Of a stretch of 64,000 nt of DNA, positions 26,603-37,140 are shown in pieces (position 1 is the first letter of the stretch; each line of letters begins with the position of its first letter). The stretch lies in assembly GCF_025938095.1 (NCBI RefSeq), contig NZ_JAPCZF010000003.1, positions 186,001 to 250,000 on the forward strand. The letters are read 5' to 3'. Below the pieces are notes generated by a model. It searched no databases. It had not been told where the DNA came from and saw only the letters and a list, made by a program, of their open reading frames with translations. The position numbers and the translations under genes are program-made. This DNA comes from Novosphingobium sp. JCM 18896 (GTDB taxonomy: Bacteria > Pseudomonadota > Alphaproteobacteria > Sphingomonadales > Sphingomonadaceae).

Positions 26603-27403
26603 TCAGGCTGCGATCGCAGCGGTCTTCGCGGGTCGGGCATTGGCGATGGTCCATTGCAGCGCAGCGTCGGCCACGCTTTCCCAGCCCTCGTCAATGCAGG
26701 TCCAGTGGGAACGGCCGGGGAAGATGTGCAGTTCCGTCTTCGCCGGCGCGCGCTTCTGCTTGGCGTAGATCGCCTCGGTCATGCTGGCGTCGGCGATCAG
26801 GTCGAGCTCGCCGCCGATCAGTAGCAGCGGCGCGCGGTTCGGATTGTCCCATTGGATCGACATCGCGCCGATCACGCCGTTCCAGTAGACCCGGCCCGGC
26901 GTCGGCACGATGTAGCGATCGTAGAGCGCATCGGCCTGGTCCTTCGGCGCGGTCTGGGCGAAGCGCGTCTGGAAGAACTGGCGCGACATCACCTTGGACT
27001 TTCGCCACGACAGCGGGTCGACGAAGACCGGCAGGGCCGAACGGATCGCATGCGGATGCAGCGGCACGCCCGGTGTCGGCGCGGGATCGATCGCGACGCC
27101 GGCAACTCCCAATCCGCGGTCGAGCAGGTGCTGGACGATGACCCCGCCCAGCGAGTGGCCGATCAGGATCGGCTCCTCGGGCAGGGCTTCGATGATCCGC
27201 TGATAGTGATCGACGATCTGCCGCTGCGACAGCCGCGCGAGTTCGGGCGCGGGCGCCTGGCGCAGCTCTTCGGGCGAACGATCGTCATAGGGCCAGTCGG
27301 GCGCGATCACCGTATGGCCGGCGGCCTCGTAGCGTGCCTTGAAGCCTTCCCAGCTTCGCGAGTTCAGCCAGGCACCGTGAATCAGGACGATGGTCTTCGA
27401 CAT
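26603..27403 (-). CDS. Alpha/beta hydrolase
   Basis: 266-residue alpha/beta-fold hydrolase. The oxyanion motif is LIHGAWLNSRSW and the nucleophile elbow is GHSLGG (about residue 102). The acid is probably in GGELDLIAD and the catalytic His in PGRSHWTCID. The HG-A-W start resembles the esterase/hydroxynitrile-lyase-like subgroup. The ester substrate is unknown. It lies between wrbA and a haloperoxidase-like hydrolase on the same strand, in a small oxidative-stress-like cluster facing katG. Confidence 0.88.
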   Translation of the reverse strand: MSKTIVLIHGAWLNSRSWEGFKARYEAAGHTVIAPDWPYDDRSPEELRQAPAPELARLSQRQIVDHYQRIIEALPEEPILIGHSLGGVIVQHLLDRGLGVAGVAIDPAPTPGVPLHPHAIRSALPVFVDPLSWRKSKVMSRQFFQTRFAQTAPKDQADALYDRYIVPTPGRVYWNGVIGAMSIQWDNPNRAPLLLIGGELDLIADASMTEAIYAKQKRAPAKTELHIFPGRSHWTCIDEGWESVADAALQWTIANARPAKTAAIAA

Positions 27404-27434
27404 CGTAAACTCCTTCGATACGGGGCGAGGCGGG

Positions 27435-28265
27435 TCAACTGCGGATGAAGGCCAGCAGGTCGGCGTTCACGACGTCGGGATGCGTGGTGCACATGCCGTG
27501 CGGCAGGCCGCGATAGGTCTTGAGCGTGCCGTTCTTCAGCAGCTCGGCCGAAAGCGGGGCGGAATCGGCGTAAGGCACGATCTGGTCATCATCGCCGTGC
27601 ATCACCAGGACGGGAACGTCGATCGCCTTGAGATCCTCGGTGAAGTCGGTCTCGGAGAAGGCCTTGATGCAGTCGTAATGCGCCTTGGCGCCGCCCATCA
27701 TGCCCTGGCGCCACCAGTTCTGGATCACGCCCTGATCGACCTTCGCGCCGGGGCGGTTGTAGCCGTAGAACGGCCCCGAGGGGACCTCGAGGAAGAACTG
27801 CGCGCGGTTGTCGACCAGCGCCTTGCGGAAGCTGTCGAACACCTCGATCGGCAGGCCACCGGGGTTTTTGTCCGAACGCAGCATCACCGGCGGCACCGCG
27901 CCGATCAGCACGGCCTTGGCGACGCGGCCGGGCTTGGCGCGTGCGACATAGTGCGCGACTTCGCCGCCGCCGGTCGAATGACCGATGTGGATCGCGCCCT
28001 TGAGATCGAGCTCGTCGGCCAGCGCGATGACGTCGGCGGCGTAGGTATCCATCTCGTTGCCCGTCCAGGTCTGGCTCGACCGGCCGTGACCGCGGCGATC
28101 GTGGGCGATCACGCGATAGCCCTCGGCCAGGAAGAACATCATCTGGTTGTCCCAGTCGTCGGCCGAGAGCGGCCAGCCGTGGTGGAACACGATCGGCGTC
28201 GCATCCTTCGGACCCCAGTCCTTGTAGAAGATCTCGGTGCCGTCTGCGGTCTCGATGAAAGGCAT
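27435..28265 (-). CDS. Non-heme chloroperoxidase / arylesterase-type alpha/beta hydrolase
   Basis: 276-residue cofactor-free haloperoxidase/perhydrolase family enzyme. The catalytic Ser is in GHSTGGGE, the oxyanion segment in [13 protein letters not shown], the Asp in [10 protein letters not shown], and the His in RGLPHGMC. Such enzymes hydrolyse esters and form peracids. The ATG at 28265 follows AGGAGC, and the ATG six codons earlier was rejected. It is divergent from the exported KatG, with a 225-base gap. Confidence 0.9.
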   Translation of the reverse strand: MPFIETADGTEIFYKDWGPKDATPIVFHHGWPLSADDWDNQMMFFLAEGYRVIAHDRRGHGRSSQTWTGNEMDTYAADVIALADELDLKGAIHIGHSTGGGEVAHYVARAKPGRVAKAVLIGAVPPVMLRSDKNPGGLPIEVFDSFRKALVDNRAQFFLEVPSGPFYGYNRPGAKVDQGVIQNWWRQGMMGGAKAHYDCIKAFSETDFTEDLKAIDVPVLVMHGDDDQIVPYADSAPLSAELLKNGTLKTYRGLPHGMCTTHPDVVNADLLAFIRS

Positions 28266-28490
28266 GGTCGTTGCTCCTGGCATGAAAGGACGGGGGAAAC
28301 GGACACGCCGATGGAGCCATCTGAGGCCGCATCGGCGGCGATCATGGCAGCGAGGCAGGTCAGCGAAACCGAGCCCGAAACCATTAATCGGTTACGTCAA
28401 TCACTCTAAGCGACTTCATCGGTTTTGCGATCGAAGGGTCGGCGGGTATCCCGCGAATCCTCTGTTCAAAACGTATCACAGGAGGGGATC
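28266..28490. promoter_or_regulatory. Divergent region between haloperoxidase-like hydrolase and katG
   Basis: 225 bases. The AT-richer centre (about 28375-28435, ATTAATCGGTTACGTCAATC) is where promoters for both genes are expected. AGGAGGGG at 28480-28487 is an excellent katG Shine-Dalgarno sequence. No clear OxyR site (ATAG-N7-CTAT repeats) could be identified. Confidence 0.4.
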
Positions 28491-30731
28491 ATGACGAAGT
28501 CATCATCATCGCTGCTCGCACTTCTCGCCGCCATGACGGCACCCGCGCTCTTGTCGGCTCCGGCCGGTGCACAAGAAGCGTCGGCAGCGGCGCCCCAAAC
28601 GGCACCGATGACCAATCGCGACTGGTGGCCCCAGAGCCTCGATCTCTCGGCGTTGCGCCAGCACGAGGCCCATTCGAACCCCTATGGCGACCAGTTCGAC
28701 TATGCGAAGGAGTTCGCCTCGCTCGATCTCGACGCGGTCAAGGCCGACATCCGCAAGGTGCTCACGACCTCGCAGCCCTGGTGGCCGGCCGACTATGGCC
28801 ACTATGGCCCCTTCTTCATCCGCATGGCCTGGCACTCGGCGGGTACCTATCGCGCCGGTGACGGCCGCGGCGGTTCGGACGGCGGCGAGCAGCGCTTCGA
28901 GCCGCTCAACTCCTGGCCCGACAACGCCAGCCTCGACAAGGCGCGCCGGCTCGTCTGGCCGATCAAGCAGAAGTACGGCCGCAAGCTGTCGTGGGGTGAC
29001 CTGATGGTGCTCTCGGGCAACGTCGCGCTCGAGGACATGGGCTTCAAGACCGTCGGCTTCGCCGGTGGCCGCGTCGACGCCTGGCAGCCTGATCTCGTCT
29101 TCTGGGGCCCCGAGCGCAAGTTCATGGCCGACCAGCGCCGCGACGCGAAGGGCAACCTGCGCGGGCCGCTGGCCGCGACGCAGATGGGTCTGATCTACGT
29201 CAATCCCGAAGGTCCCAACGCCAACCACGATCCGCTTTCGGCCGCCGCCGACATACGCCGCGCCTTCGGCAACATGGCGATGAACGACGAGGAAACCCTG
29301 GCGCTGATCGCGGGCGGCCACACCTTCGGCAAGGCGCACGGCGCGCACAAGCCCGACGACTGCGTCGGTGCCGATCCCTCGGCCTCGAGCATCGAGAGCC
29401 AGGGCCTCGGCTGGGCCAACAAGTGCGGCAAGGGCAATGCCGAGGATTCGGTGACCAGCGGCCTCGAGGGCGCCTGGACCTCGAGCCCCGCGCAGTTCAC
29501 CCATCAGTACCTCGACAACCTGTTCCGCTTCGAATGGGTCAAGACCAAGGCCCCCTCGGGCGCGACGCAGTGGATCCCGACCGATCCCAATGCCGCGAAC
29601 CTCGTCCCCGACGCGCATATCGAGGGCAAGCGCCACGCGCCGATCATGTTCACCACCGACATCGCGATCCGCGAGGATCCGGGCTTCCGCAAGATCGCCG
29701 AGCGGTTCCACAAGAACCCGGAGGAGTTCTCGGCCGCTTTCGCGCGTGCCTGGTTCAAGCTGACCCACCGCGACATGGGCCCGCAGGCCCGCTACCTCGG
29801 CAAGGACGTCCCGACGCAGACCTTCGCCTGGCAGGATGCCCTGCCCAAGGCCGACTATGCGACGATCAACGACGCCGACGTGGCGCAGCTCAAGGGCAAG
29901 ATCCTGGCCTCGGGCCTGACCGGCCCCGAACTGGTGCGTGCCGCCTGGGCCTCGGCCTCGACCTTCCGCGGTACCGACATGCGCGGCGGCGCCAACGGCG
30001 GTCGCCTGCGGCTCGACCCGCAACGCAACTGGGCGGTCAACGACAAGGCCGAACTCGCGCGCGTGCTCGCCAAGTACACGGCGATCCAGCGTGACTTCAA
30101 CAAGGCGGCCAAGGACGGCCAGCGCGTGTCGATCGCCGACCTCGTCGTGCTCGGCGGCGGCGCGGCGATCGAGCAGGCGGCGAGCAAGGCCGGCTATGCG
30201 GTCTCGGTGCCGTTCACCCCGGGCCGCGTCGATGCGACCCAGGCGCAGACCGACGTCGCCTCGTTCGCTTTCCTCGAGCCCAAGTCCGACGGCTTCCGCA
30301 ACTACCACGCCGCCGATGCCACCTTGGCGCCGGCTGCGGCGCTGGTCGACAAGGCCGATGCGCTCGACCTCACCGTGCCCGAGATGACCGTGCTGGTCGG
30401 CGGCATGCGCGTGCTCGGCGCCAATACCGGCGGATCGTCGAACGGCGTCTTCACCAAGCGGCCGGGCCAGCTCAGCAACGACTTCTTCGTCAACCTGCTC
30501 GACATGAAGACGGTCTGGGCCAAGTCGGCGAGCGATCAGGGGCTCTACGAGGGCCGCGATCGCGCCAGCGGCAAGCTCGAATGGACGGCGACCCCGGTCG
30601 ACCTGATCTTCGGCTCGAACTCCGAACTGCGCGCCGTGGCGGAGGTCTACGGTTCGGACGATGCCGGGCAGATGTTCGCCAACGACTTCGTCGCCGCCTG
30701 GACCAAGGTGATGAACGCCGACCGCTACTGA
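28491..30731 (+). CDS. katG: Catalase-peroxidase KatG with signal peptide
   Basis: 746-residue heme catalase-peroxidase that dismutates hydrogen peroxide. The distal triad is in [11 protein letters not shown] (R111, W114, H115). The cross-link tyrosine is in LIYVNPEGP and the proximal heme ligand is H277 in [12 protein letters not shown]. Unlike most KatG proteins it begins with a Sec-type signal (hydrophobic core [14 protein letters not shown], cleavage near AGAQEA), predicting periplasmic location, as in the KatP/KatB subgroup. It is followed by an intrinsic terminator. Confidence 0.95.
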   Translation: MTKSSSSLLALLAAMTAPALLSAPAGAQEASAAAPQTAPMTNRDWWPQSLDLSALRQHEAHSNPYGDQFDYAKEFASLDLDAVKADIRKVLTTSQPWWPADYGHYGPFFIRMAWHSAGTYRAGDGRGGSDGGEQRFEPLNSWPDNASLDKARRLVWPIKQKYGRKLSWGDLMVLSGNVALEDMGFKTVGFAGGRVDAWQPDLVFWGPERKFMADQRRDAKGNLRGPLAATQMGLIYVNPEGPNANHDPLSAAADIRRAFGNMAMNDEETLALIAGGHTFGKAHGAHKPDDCVGADPSASSIESQGLGWANKCGKGNAEDSVTSGLEGAWTSSPAQFTHQYLDNLFRFEWVKTKAPSGATQWIPTDPNAANLVPDAHIEGKRHAPIMFTTDIAIREDPGFRKIAERFHKNPEEFSAAFARAWFKLTHRDMGPQARYLGKDVPTQTFAWQDALPKADYATINDADVAQLKGKILASGLTGPELVRAAWASASTFRGTDMRGGANGGRLRLDPQRNWAVNDKAELARVLAKYTAIQRDFNKAAKDGQRVSIADLVVLGGGAAIEQAASKAGYAVSVPFTPGRVDATQAQTDVASFAFLEPKSDGFRNYHAADATLAPAAALVDKADALDLTVPEMTVLVGGMRVLGANTGGSSNGVFTKRPGQLSNDFFVNLLDMKTVWAKSASDQGLYEGRDRASGKLEWTATPVDLIFGSNSELRAVAEVYGSDDAGQMFANDFVAAWTKVMNADRY

Positions 30732-30750
30732 TCAGGCCGGCTTAGGAAAG

Positions 30751-30785
30751 ACCCCGCGATGGCTCCGGTCGTCGCGGGGTTTTCT
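30751..30785 (+). terminator. Intrinsic terminator after katG
   Basis: ACCCCGCGA (30751-30759) pairs with TCGCGGGGT (30772-30780), loop of 12 bases, followed by TTTTCTATT. It lies 20 bases after the katG stop and just before the convergent transporter gene ends (30784), and could serve katG only, because the reverse complement lacks a good T-run. Confidence 0.85.
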
Positions 30786-32115
30786 ATTGCCCGCGGCGCG
30801 CCCATTCCTTGTTGATGCCGAGCGCGGCGAGGGTGCAGGCGGCACCCGACAGCAGATAGGCGCCGACCGACCAGAGGCCGAACTGGCTGGCGAGGAACAG
30901 CGCGACCAGCGGCGCGAAGCCCGCGCCGAGCAGCCAGGCCGAATTGGCGACGATCGCCGCGCCGGTATAGCGGTACTCGCTGGGGAAGCTGGCGTTCACC
31001 GCGCCCGAGGACTGGCCGAAGGCGAGCCCGAGCAGCGCGAAACCGGCGATCATGTAGACGATCTCGCCCAGGCTGCCCGCGCCGAGCAATTGCGGTGCGA
31101 AGCCGCTGTAGGCGCCGATCAGCACGGCCGAGACGCCGAGTACCGCGCGCCGGCCGACCCGGTCGGCGATCAGCCCCGAAGCGAGCATGGCCAGCACGCC
31201 GACCACCGCGCCGACGATCTCGATCACCAGGAAGGTGACCGGCGTCTCGCGGCCGTAGAGCGTTACCCAGGATAGCGGGAAGACCGTGACCAGATGGAAC
31301 AGCGCGAAGCTGGCCAGCGGCGCGAAGGCGCCCAGCGCGATCGTGCGCCACTGGCGGAACAGGGTGGCGAAAGCGGGCGAGGGCTGCAGTTCGCGGCTTT
31401 CGAACAGTTCCTGGAACTCGGGCGTGGCGACCAGCCGTAGCCGCGCGAACAGCGCGACGACGTTGATCGCGAAAGCGACGAAGAACGGATAGCGCCAGCC
31501 CCACGACAGGAAATCCTCGGTCGAGAGCGTGGCCATGAAGAAGGCGAACAGCGCCGCGGCGACCATCAGGCCCAGCGGCGCGCCGAGCTGCGGGATCATC
31601 GCGTACCAGCCGCGGCGGTCTTCCGGGGCATTGAGCGAGAGCAACGAGGGCAGGCCGTCCCAGGCGCCGCCGAGCGCGACGCCCTGGCCGACGCGGAGGA
31701 TCGCCAGCAGCCAGATCGCGGTCGCGCCGATCTGCGCATAGGCGGGCAGGAAGGCGATCGCCATGGTCGAGCCGCCGAGCAGGAACAGTGCGATCGTCAG
31801 CTTGACCCCGCGACCGTGCGCGCGGTCGATCGCCATGAAAACCAGGGTGCCGATCGGCCGTGCGACGAAGGCCAGTGCGAACAGCGCGAACGAATAGAGC
31901 GTGCCGGTGATCGCATCGACGAAAGGAAAGATCAGCGAGGGAAAGACCAGAACGGATGCGATTGCGTAAACGAAGAAGTCGAAGAACTCGCTGGTTCGGC
32001 CGATGATCACGCCGATGGCGATTTCACCCGGAGCGATACGGCGATCGCGCGCGTTAAGGACCTGGGCGTCGCGTTCCAGCGACGTCGAATTCGACGCGGC
32101 GATCGGTGCAGTCAT
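30784..32115 (-). CDS. MFS transporter, metabolite:H+ symporter (MHS) family
   Basis: 443-residue major facilitator with about 12 membrane helices. MHS/ShiA/ProP-like features include IGRTSEFFDFFVYAIASVLVFP (helix 1), FVARPIGTLVFMAIDRAHGRG (loop 2-3 motif) and LRVGQGVALGGAWDG. A proton-coupled importer of a carboxylate or compatible solute is expected. The ATG at 32115 was chosen over a longer form from 32205, which would overlap the cyo promoter region. It is divergent from cyoA. Confidence 0.88.
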   Translation of the reverse strand: MTAPIAASNSTSLERDAQVLNARDRRIAPGEIAIGVIIGRTSEFFDFFVYAIASVLVFPSLIFPFVDAITGTLYSFALFALAFVARPIGTLVFMAIDRAHGRGVKLTIALFLLGGSTMAIAFLPAYAQIGATAIWLLAILRVGQGVALGGAWDGLPSLLSLNAPEDRRGWYAMIPQLGAPLGLMVAAALFAFFMATLSTEDFLSWGWRYPFFVAFAINVVALFARLRLVATPEFQELFESRELQPSPAFATLFRQWRTIALGAFAPLASFALFHLVTVFPLSWVTLYGRETPVTFLVIEIVGAVVGVLAMLASGLIADRVGRRAVLGVSAVLIGAYSGFAPQLLGAGSLGEIVYMIAGFALLGLAFGQSSGAVNASFPSEYRYTGAAIVANSAWLLGAGFAPLVALFLASQFGLWSVGAYLLSGAACTLAALGINKEWARRGQ

Positions 32116-32240
32116 AAGCTTTCGCTCCGGCGGCCTGGCGCGACGGTATTGCATTCGAACGCGCATTGCACCAGAAAAGCTCCGCGGCGGGAGGACAAAT
32201 CTCAAACGTCGGCGTCCCGGCGCCGGAGCAGGCGAGGTCC

Positions 32241-33338
32241 ATGCGCAGAGACGAGCCGGTATCGAATGTGCGGCGCATCCTTGCGCTCATGCCGCTGCTC
32301 CTGCTGGCGGCCTGCAACCGCGCGGTGCTCGATCCCGCCGGCGACGTCGCCGTCCAGCAGCGCGACATCATCTACATCTCGACCGCGCTGATGCTGCTGA
32401 TCATCGTGCCGGTCATGGCGCTGATCGTGGTCTTCGCCTGGCACTACCGCGCGAAGAACCAGGAAGCGACCTATGACCCCGATTTCGACCATTCGACCTC
32501 GCTCGAACTCGTGATCTGGTCGGCGCCGCTGCTGATCATCATTTGCCTGGGCGCGTTGACCTGGTGGTCGACCCACCTGCTCGATCCGTTCCGCCCGCTG
32601 AACCGCATCGCTGCGGGCAAGCCGATCGATCCCGCGGTCAAGCCGCTGACCGTCCAGGTCGTCTCGCTCGACTGGAAATGGCTGTTCATCTACCCCGAAC
32701 AGGGCGTGGCCACGGTCAACGAACTGGCGCTGCCGGTCGACCGGCCGGTCCGGTTCGACCTGACTTCGACCAACATGATGAACACCTTCTACGCGCCCAG
32801 CCTGGCGGGGATGATCTATACCATGCCCGGCATGCGCTCGACCCTGCACGCCGTGCTCAACCGGCCCGGCGACTACGAGGGCATGTCCGCCAACTATTCG
32901 GGCGAGGGCTTCTCCGACATGCGCTTCAAGCTCAAGGGGCTGGACCAGGCCGGGTTCGACGCCTGGGTGGCGCGGGTCAAGTCGGGGCCCAGGCTCGATA
33001 CCCCGGGCTTCCTCGCGCTCGCCGAGCCCAGCGAGAAGGTGCCGGCGATGTATTACTCGTCGGTTGAGGCGAACCTGTTCGACCGGATCTACAACCGCTG
33101 CGTGAAGCCGGGCACGCCCTGCATGAGCGCGGTCATGCGGCATGATGGCGAGGGCGGTGGGCACGGCGCTCCGCCACCAGGGCAGAAGCCCGAGGGCGCG
33201 CTGTTCAAGGACGGCGCGGAGAAGGGCACGGGCCCGAACGTGACCGCGCCGCGCGCGCCCGATGGCCGCGCGCCGGGCTCGCCCAAGACCGACAAGATCT
33301 CGTTCAACCTGCTTGCTGCCGCCCGGAGCCCCGCATGA
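32241..33338 (+). CDS. cyoA: Cytochrome bo3 ubiquinol oxidase subunit II
   Basis: 365-residue subunit II of the quinol oxidase. A lipoprotein signal ([11 protein letters not shown]) is followed by two membrane helices (about 42-64 and 88-108) and a periplasmic cupredoxin domain. The CuA cysteines of cytochrome c oxidases are absent, as in CyoA. The quinol-oxidase-typical [21 protein letters not shown] and [12 protein letters not shown] are present. The C-terminus is extended by about 50 Pro/Gly-rich residues. The ATG follows GCGAGG. It overlaps cyoB by 4 bases. Confidence 0.95.
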   Translation: MRRDEPVSNVRRILALMPLLLLAACNRAVLDPAGDVAVQQRDIIYISTALMLLIIVPVMALIVVFAWHYRAKNQEATYDPDFDHSTSLELVIWSAPLLIIICLGALTWWSTHLLDPFRPLNRIAAGKPIDPAVKPLTVQVVSLDWKWLFIYPEQGVATVNELALPVDRPVRFDLTSTNMMNTFYAPSLAGMIYTMPGMRSTLHAVLNRPGDYEGMSANYSGEGFSDMRFKLKGLDQAGFDAWVARVKSGPRLDTPGFLALAEPSEKVPAMYYSSVEANLFDRIYNRCVKPGTPCMSAVMRHDGEGGGHGAPPPGQKPEGALFKDGAEKGTGPNVTAPRAPDGRAPGSPKTDKISFNLLAAARSPA

Positions 33339-35335
33339 CCGGAGAGACCGTCACCAGCGCGATATTCGGCCGGCTGACCTGGGAATCGTTCCCGATCCAC
33401 GAACCGATCCTGCTGGTGACTTTCGCGGTCGTCGTGCTGCTCGGGCTCGGCATTGTCGGAGCCGTCACCAAGTACCGGCTGTGGGGCTGGCTCTGGCGCG
33501 AATGGCTGACCAGCGTCGATCACAAGAAGATCGGCATCATGTACATCGTCCTGGGCATCATCATGCTGCTGCGCGGCTTCGCCGATGCGCTGATGATGCG
33601 CGCGCAGCAGGCCATGGCCTTCGGTGCGAGCCAGGGCTACCTGCCCGCGCACCACTACGACCAGGTCTTCACCGCGCACGGCACGATCATGATCTTCTTC
33701 GTGGCGATCCCGCTGGTCGTGGGGCTGATCAACTTCGTGATGCCGCTGCAGATCGGCGCGCGCGACGTGGCCTTTCCCTTCCTTAACAACCTGTCGTTCT
33801 GGCTGACCGTGGCCGGTGCGCTGCTGGTCATGGTCTCGCTGTTCGTCGGCGAGTTCTCGCGCGGGGGCTGGCTCAACTACGTGCCCGTCACCAATCTGCA
33901 GAACAGCCCCGACACCGGGCCCGACTATTACCTGTGGGCGCTGCAGATAGCCGGCGTCGGCACGACGCTCTCGGCGATCAACATGGTGACGACGATCATC
34001 AAGATGCGCGCGCCGGGCATGACAATGATGAAGATGCCGGTGTTCTGCTGGACCGCGCTGTGCAGCAACGTGCTGGCGATCGCGATCTTCCCCGTGCTGA
34101 CCGGCGCCTTCGCGCTGCTGATGCTCGATCGCTACGTGGGGACCAACTTCTTCACCAACGATCTCGGTGGCAACCCGATGATGTACTGGAACCTCGTGTG
34201 GATCTGGGGGCATCCCGAGGTCTACGTGCTGGTTCTGCCCGTCTTCGGCATCTATTCGGAGATCACCTCGACCTTCACCGGCAAGCGCCTGTTCGGCTAT
34301 TCGTCGATGGTCTACGCGACCGTGGTCATCACGATCCTGTCCTACCTCGTCTGGCTCCACCACTTCTTCACGATGGGCTCGGGCGCCAGCGTCAACTCGT
34401 TCTTCGGCATCGCGACGATGGTCATCTCGATCCCGACGGGGGCGAAGATCTTCAACTGGCTGTTCACGATGTACCGCGGCCGCATCCGCTACGAGCTGCC
34501 GATGATGTGGGTGATCGCCTTCATGCTGACCTTCGTGGTCGGCGGCATGACCGGGGTGCTGCTGGCCGTGCCGCCCGCCGACTTCGTGCTGCACAACTCG
34601 CTGTTCCTGGTGGCGCACTTCCACAACGTGATCATCGGCGGCGTGGTCTTCGGGCTCTTCGCCGGGCTCGACTACTGGTTCCCCAAGGCCTTCGGCTTCA
34701 AGCTCGACCGCTTCTGGGGGCGCATCCATTTCTGGGGCTGGGTGATCGGCTACTGGGTCGCCTGGACGCCGATCTACGTGGTCGGCCTGATGGGCACGAC
34801 GCGCCGCGTGCGCCACTTCGACGATCCTTCCTTACAGATCTGGTTCGTGCTCGCCGCGATCGGCGCGCTGATCATACTCGTCGGCATCGCCGCCTTCGTC
34901 ATCCAGATCGCCGTCAGCATCATGCGCCGCGACCAGTTGCGCGACACCACCGGCGATCCCTGGCACGGCCGTACGCTCGAATGGTCGACCGCCTCGCCGC
35001 CGCCCGCCTACAACTTCGCCTTCACCCCACAGGTCCACGCGCTCGACGCCTGGTACGACATGAAGGACCGCGGCGCGCAGCGGCCGGTGACCGGCTTCGC
35101 GCCGATCCACATGCCGCGCAATACCGGCGCTGGCGTGATCCTCTCGGCCATGGCCATGGTGCTCGGCTTCGCGATGATCTGGTACATCTGGTGGCTCGCC
35201 GCGGTGTCGGCCGTGGCGCTGCTGGTCTACGGCGTCGCGCATACGTTCAACTACAACCGTGACTACTACATCCCGGCGGATGAAGTGGCGGAGGAAGAGG
35301 ACGCGCGCAGCCGGCTGCTCGCGGCGGGGGCGTGA
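33335..35335 (+). CDS. cyoB: Cytochrome bo3 ubiquinol oxidase subunit I
   Basis: 666-residue heme-copper oxidase subunit I, the site of oxygen reduction and proton pumping. The low-spin heme ligand is in [10 protein letters not shown]. The CuB and tyrosine motif is [12 protein letters not shown], two CuB histidines are in WLHHFFTMG, and heme ligands are in [11 protein letters not shown]. Fifteen membrane helices fit the length. It is part of the cyoABCD operon, with overlapping junctions. The heme O synthase cyoE is not in this window. Confidence 0.98.
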   Translation: MTGETVTSAIFGRLTWESFPIHEPILLVTFAVVVLLGLGIVGAVTKYRLWGWLWREWLTSVDHKKIGIMYIVLGIIMLLRGFADALMMRAQQAMAFGASQGYLPAHHYDQVFTAHGTIMIFFVAIPLVVGLINFVMPLQIGARDVAFPFLNNLSFWLTVAGALLVMVSLFVGEFSRGGWLNYVPVTNLQNSPDTGPDYYLWALQIAGVGTTLSAINMVTTIIKMRAPGMTMMKMPVFCWTALCSNVLAIAIFPVLTGAFALLMLDRYVGTNFFTNDLGGNPMMYWNLVWIWGHPEVYVLVLPVFGIYSEITSTFTGKRLFGYSSMVYATVVITILSYLVWLHHFFTMGSGASVNSFFGIATMVISIPTGAKIFNWLFTMYRGRIRYELPMMWVIAFMLTFVVGGMTGVLLAVPPADFVLHNSLFLVAHFHNVIIGGVVFGLFAGLDYWFPKAFGFKLDRFWGRIHFWGWVIGYWVAWTPIYVVGLMGTTRRVRHFDDPSLQIWFVLAAIGALIILVGIAAFVIQIAVSIMRRDQLRDTTGDPWHGRTLEWSTASPPPAYNFAFTPQVHALDAWYDMKDRGAQRPVTGFAPIHMPRNTGAGVILSAMAMVLGFAMIWYIWWLAAVSAVALLVYGVAHTFNYNRDYYIPADEVAEEEDARSRLLAAGA

Positions 35336-35337
35336 CC

Positions 35338-35961
35338 ATGGCCGAAACGCAGCCACCGGCACCCGCCTTCTACGTCCTCGATCCCCACGAGCATCACCAC
35401 GAGCCCGGCTCGGGCACCTTGCTGGGCTTCTGGATCTACCTGATGAGCGACGCGCTGATTTTCGCGACGCTCTTTGCCACCTACGGCGTGCTCAGCACGA
35501 GCTATGCCGGCGGACCGTCTCCGCGCGAGATATTCGAGCTGCCGCTGGTCGCGCTCAACACCGCGATCCTGCTGGTCTCGTCGATCACCTACGGCTTCGC
35601 GATGATCGCGATGCAGGAGGGCCGGCTCGGCGGGACCAGGCTGTGGCTGGCGGTGACGGGCCTGCTCGGCATGGCCTTCGTCGGGGTTGAGCTCTACGAG
35701 TTCGGCAACCTGATCGCCGAGGGGGCAACGCCGCAACGCAGCGCCTTCCTCTCGGCCTTCTTCACCTTGGTTTCCACGCACGGGCTGCACGTCTCCTTCG
35801 GCATCCTGTGGATCGGGGTCATGCTGGTGCAACTGGGCCAGCGCGGGCTCCATGCCGAGAACCAGCGGCGGCTGCTGTGCCTGTCGATGTTCTGGCACTT
35901 TCTCGACGTCGTCTGGATCGGCGTCTTCACCTTCGTCTATCTGCTGGGAGTCCTGCGATGA
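35338..35961 (+). CDS. cyoC: Cytochrome bo3 ubiquinol oxidase subunit III
   Basis: 207-residue membrane subunit with five helices. Typical sequences are GFWIYLMSDALIFATLFATYGVL, STHGLHVSFGILWI and LSMFWHFLDVVWIGVFTFVYLLG. It stabilises subunit I. The ATG at 35338 lies two bases after the cyoB stop; a GTG six bases earlier is possible. It overlaps cyoD by 4 bases (ATGA). Confidence 0.96.
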   Translation: MAETQPPAPAFYVLDPHEHHHEPGSGTLLGFWIYLMSDALIFATLFATYGVLSTSYAGGPSPREIFELPLVALNTAILLVSSITYGFAMIAMQEGRLGGTRLWLAVTGLLGMAFVGVELYEFGNLIAEGATPQRSAFLSAFFTLVSTHGLHVSFGILWIGVMLVQLGQRGLHAENQRRLLCLSMFWHFLDVVWIGVFTFVYLLGVLR

Positions 35962-36314
35962 GCGAGACAGCGCACGGGCACGCCGAAGTCCCGCACGGCT
36001 CGCGCCGCGGCTACCTGATCGGCTTCCTGCTGTCGGTGGTGCTGACCGCCGTGCCGTTCTGGCTGGTGATGACGGGCGTGATCGGCGACGCCGCGACCGT
36101 CGCGGCGATCATCATCGCGCTCGCGGTCGTGCAGATCCTGGTCCACACGGTCTGCTTCCTCCACGTCAACTCGCAGTCCGAAGGCGGCTGGACCCTGCTC
36201 GCCTATGCCTTCGCGGCGGTGATCGTGCTGATCGTGATCGCGGGCTCGCTGTGGATCATGTACCATCTCAACACCAACATGATGCCGATGACGAGCATGG
36301 ACGGGCCCTCCTGA
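35958..36314 (+). CDS. cyoD: Cytochrome bo3 ubiquinol oxidase subunit IV
   Basis: 118-residue small subunit with three membrane helices (GFLLSVVLTAVPFWLVM, VAAIIIALAVVQILVHTVCFLH, LLAYAFAAVIVLIVIAGSLWI), needed for assembly of the CuB site. The length matches the family (about 110). It is coupled to cyoC, and the following SURF1 reading frame begins inside or at its end. Confidence 0.95.
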   Translation: MSETAHGHAEVPHGSRRGYLIGFLLSVVLTAVPFWLVMTGVIGDAATVAAIIIALAVVQILVHTVCFLHVNSQSEGGWTLLAYAFAAVIVLIVIAGSLWIMYHLNTNMMPMTSMDGPS

Positions 36315-37027
36315 AAAAGCGCTGGTTCCTGGCGCTGGCTCTGCTCGGCGCCGTCCTGTTCGCGGCGCTGGGGATCTGGCAGGTCGAGCGCCGCGCCTGG
36401 AAGCACGATCTGATCGCGCGCGTCGAGGCGCGGATCCATGCGCCGCCTGTCGCCTTTTCAGATATATCGAAATGGCGGGGCCTGACGCCCGACGCCTACG
36501 AATACCGCAAGGTCCGGCTGCGCGGCGTGTTCCGCCACGATCGCGAGGCGCTGGTCCAGGCGCTGACCGAGCGCGGCGCGGGCTTCTGGGTGCTGACGCC
36601 GCTGCGCACCGATGCGGGCACGGTGCTGATCAACCGCGGCTTCGTTCCTGGTGAGCGGCGTGCCGCCGAGACTCGCCGCGAGGGGCAGGTCGCCGGAGAG
36701 GTCGCGGTGACGGGCCTGATGCGCGCGAGCGAACCCGGCGGTGGCTTCCTGCGCGCCAACGACCCCGCAGCCGATCGCTGGTATTCGCGCGACGTCGCGG
36801 CGATCGCCCGGGCTCGCGGGCTCGGGCCGGTCGCATCGTTTTTCGTCGATGCCGATGCCGCAGCGAACCCGGGCGGCTATCCGCTGGGCGGGCTCACCGT
36901 CGTGCGCTTTGCCGACAACCACCTGGTCTATGCGCTGACCTGGTTCGCGCTGGCGGGGCTATGCCTCTGGGCGGGCCTTACCGCGCTGCGGCCCGCACAG
37001 CGCGAGAGTAACGTCCAGGAAAACTAA
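36251..37027 (+). CDS. SURF1-family oxidase assembly protein (start uncertain)
   Basis: SURF1/Shy1 family, an inner-membrane protein helping heme insertion into heme-copper oxidases. The N-terminal helix KKRWFLALALLGAVLFAALGIWQVERR and the C-terminal helix (HLVYALTWFALAGLCLWAGL) flank a periplasmic domain with GFWVLTPLRTDAGTVLINRGF and PNNHL-like DNHLVYALTWF motifs. The only conventional start upstream of the first helix is GTG 36251, inside cyoD. A CTG at 36311, right at the cyoD stop, would give a protein 20 residues shorter and more natural. It is the fifth gene of the oxidase operon. Confidence 0.85.
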   Translation: MDHVPSQHQHDADDEHGRALLKKRWFLALALLGAVLFAALGIWQVERRAWKHDLIARVEARIHAPPVAFSDISKWRGLTPDAYEYRKVRLRGVFRHDREALVQALTERGAGFWVLTPLRTDAGTVLINRGFVPGERRAAETRREGQVAGEVAVTGLMRASEPGGGFLRANDPAADRWYSRDVAAIARARGLGPVASFFVDADAAANPGGYPLGGLTVVRFADNHLVYALTWFALAGLCLWAGLTALRPAQRESNVQEN

Positions 37028-37033
37028 CCCCGC

Positions 37034-37111
37034 CCCGCTCGTGCTGAGCTTGTCGAAGCACCGGCCACAACGGTCGCGCAAGCACCCTTCGACAAGCTCA
37101 GGGTGAGCGGG
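37034..37111. repeat. Family C inverted repeat
   Basis: CCCGCTC..CTGAGCTTGTCGAAG at the left and CTTCGACAAGCTCAG..GAGCGGG at the right form long inverted arms around a 20-30-base centre. It lies in the convergent gap between SURF1 and dps and could act as a terminator-like structure. Its core arm recurs once inside the family A copy at 5107-5238. Confidence 0.85.
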
Positions 37112-37140
37112 ACTTGTTTATGACCCGTTGCTTTCGGGCC

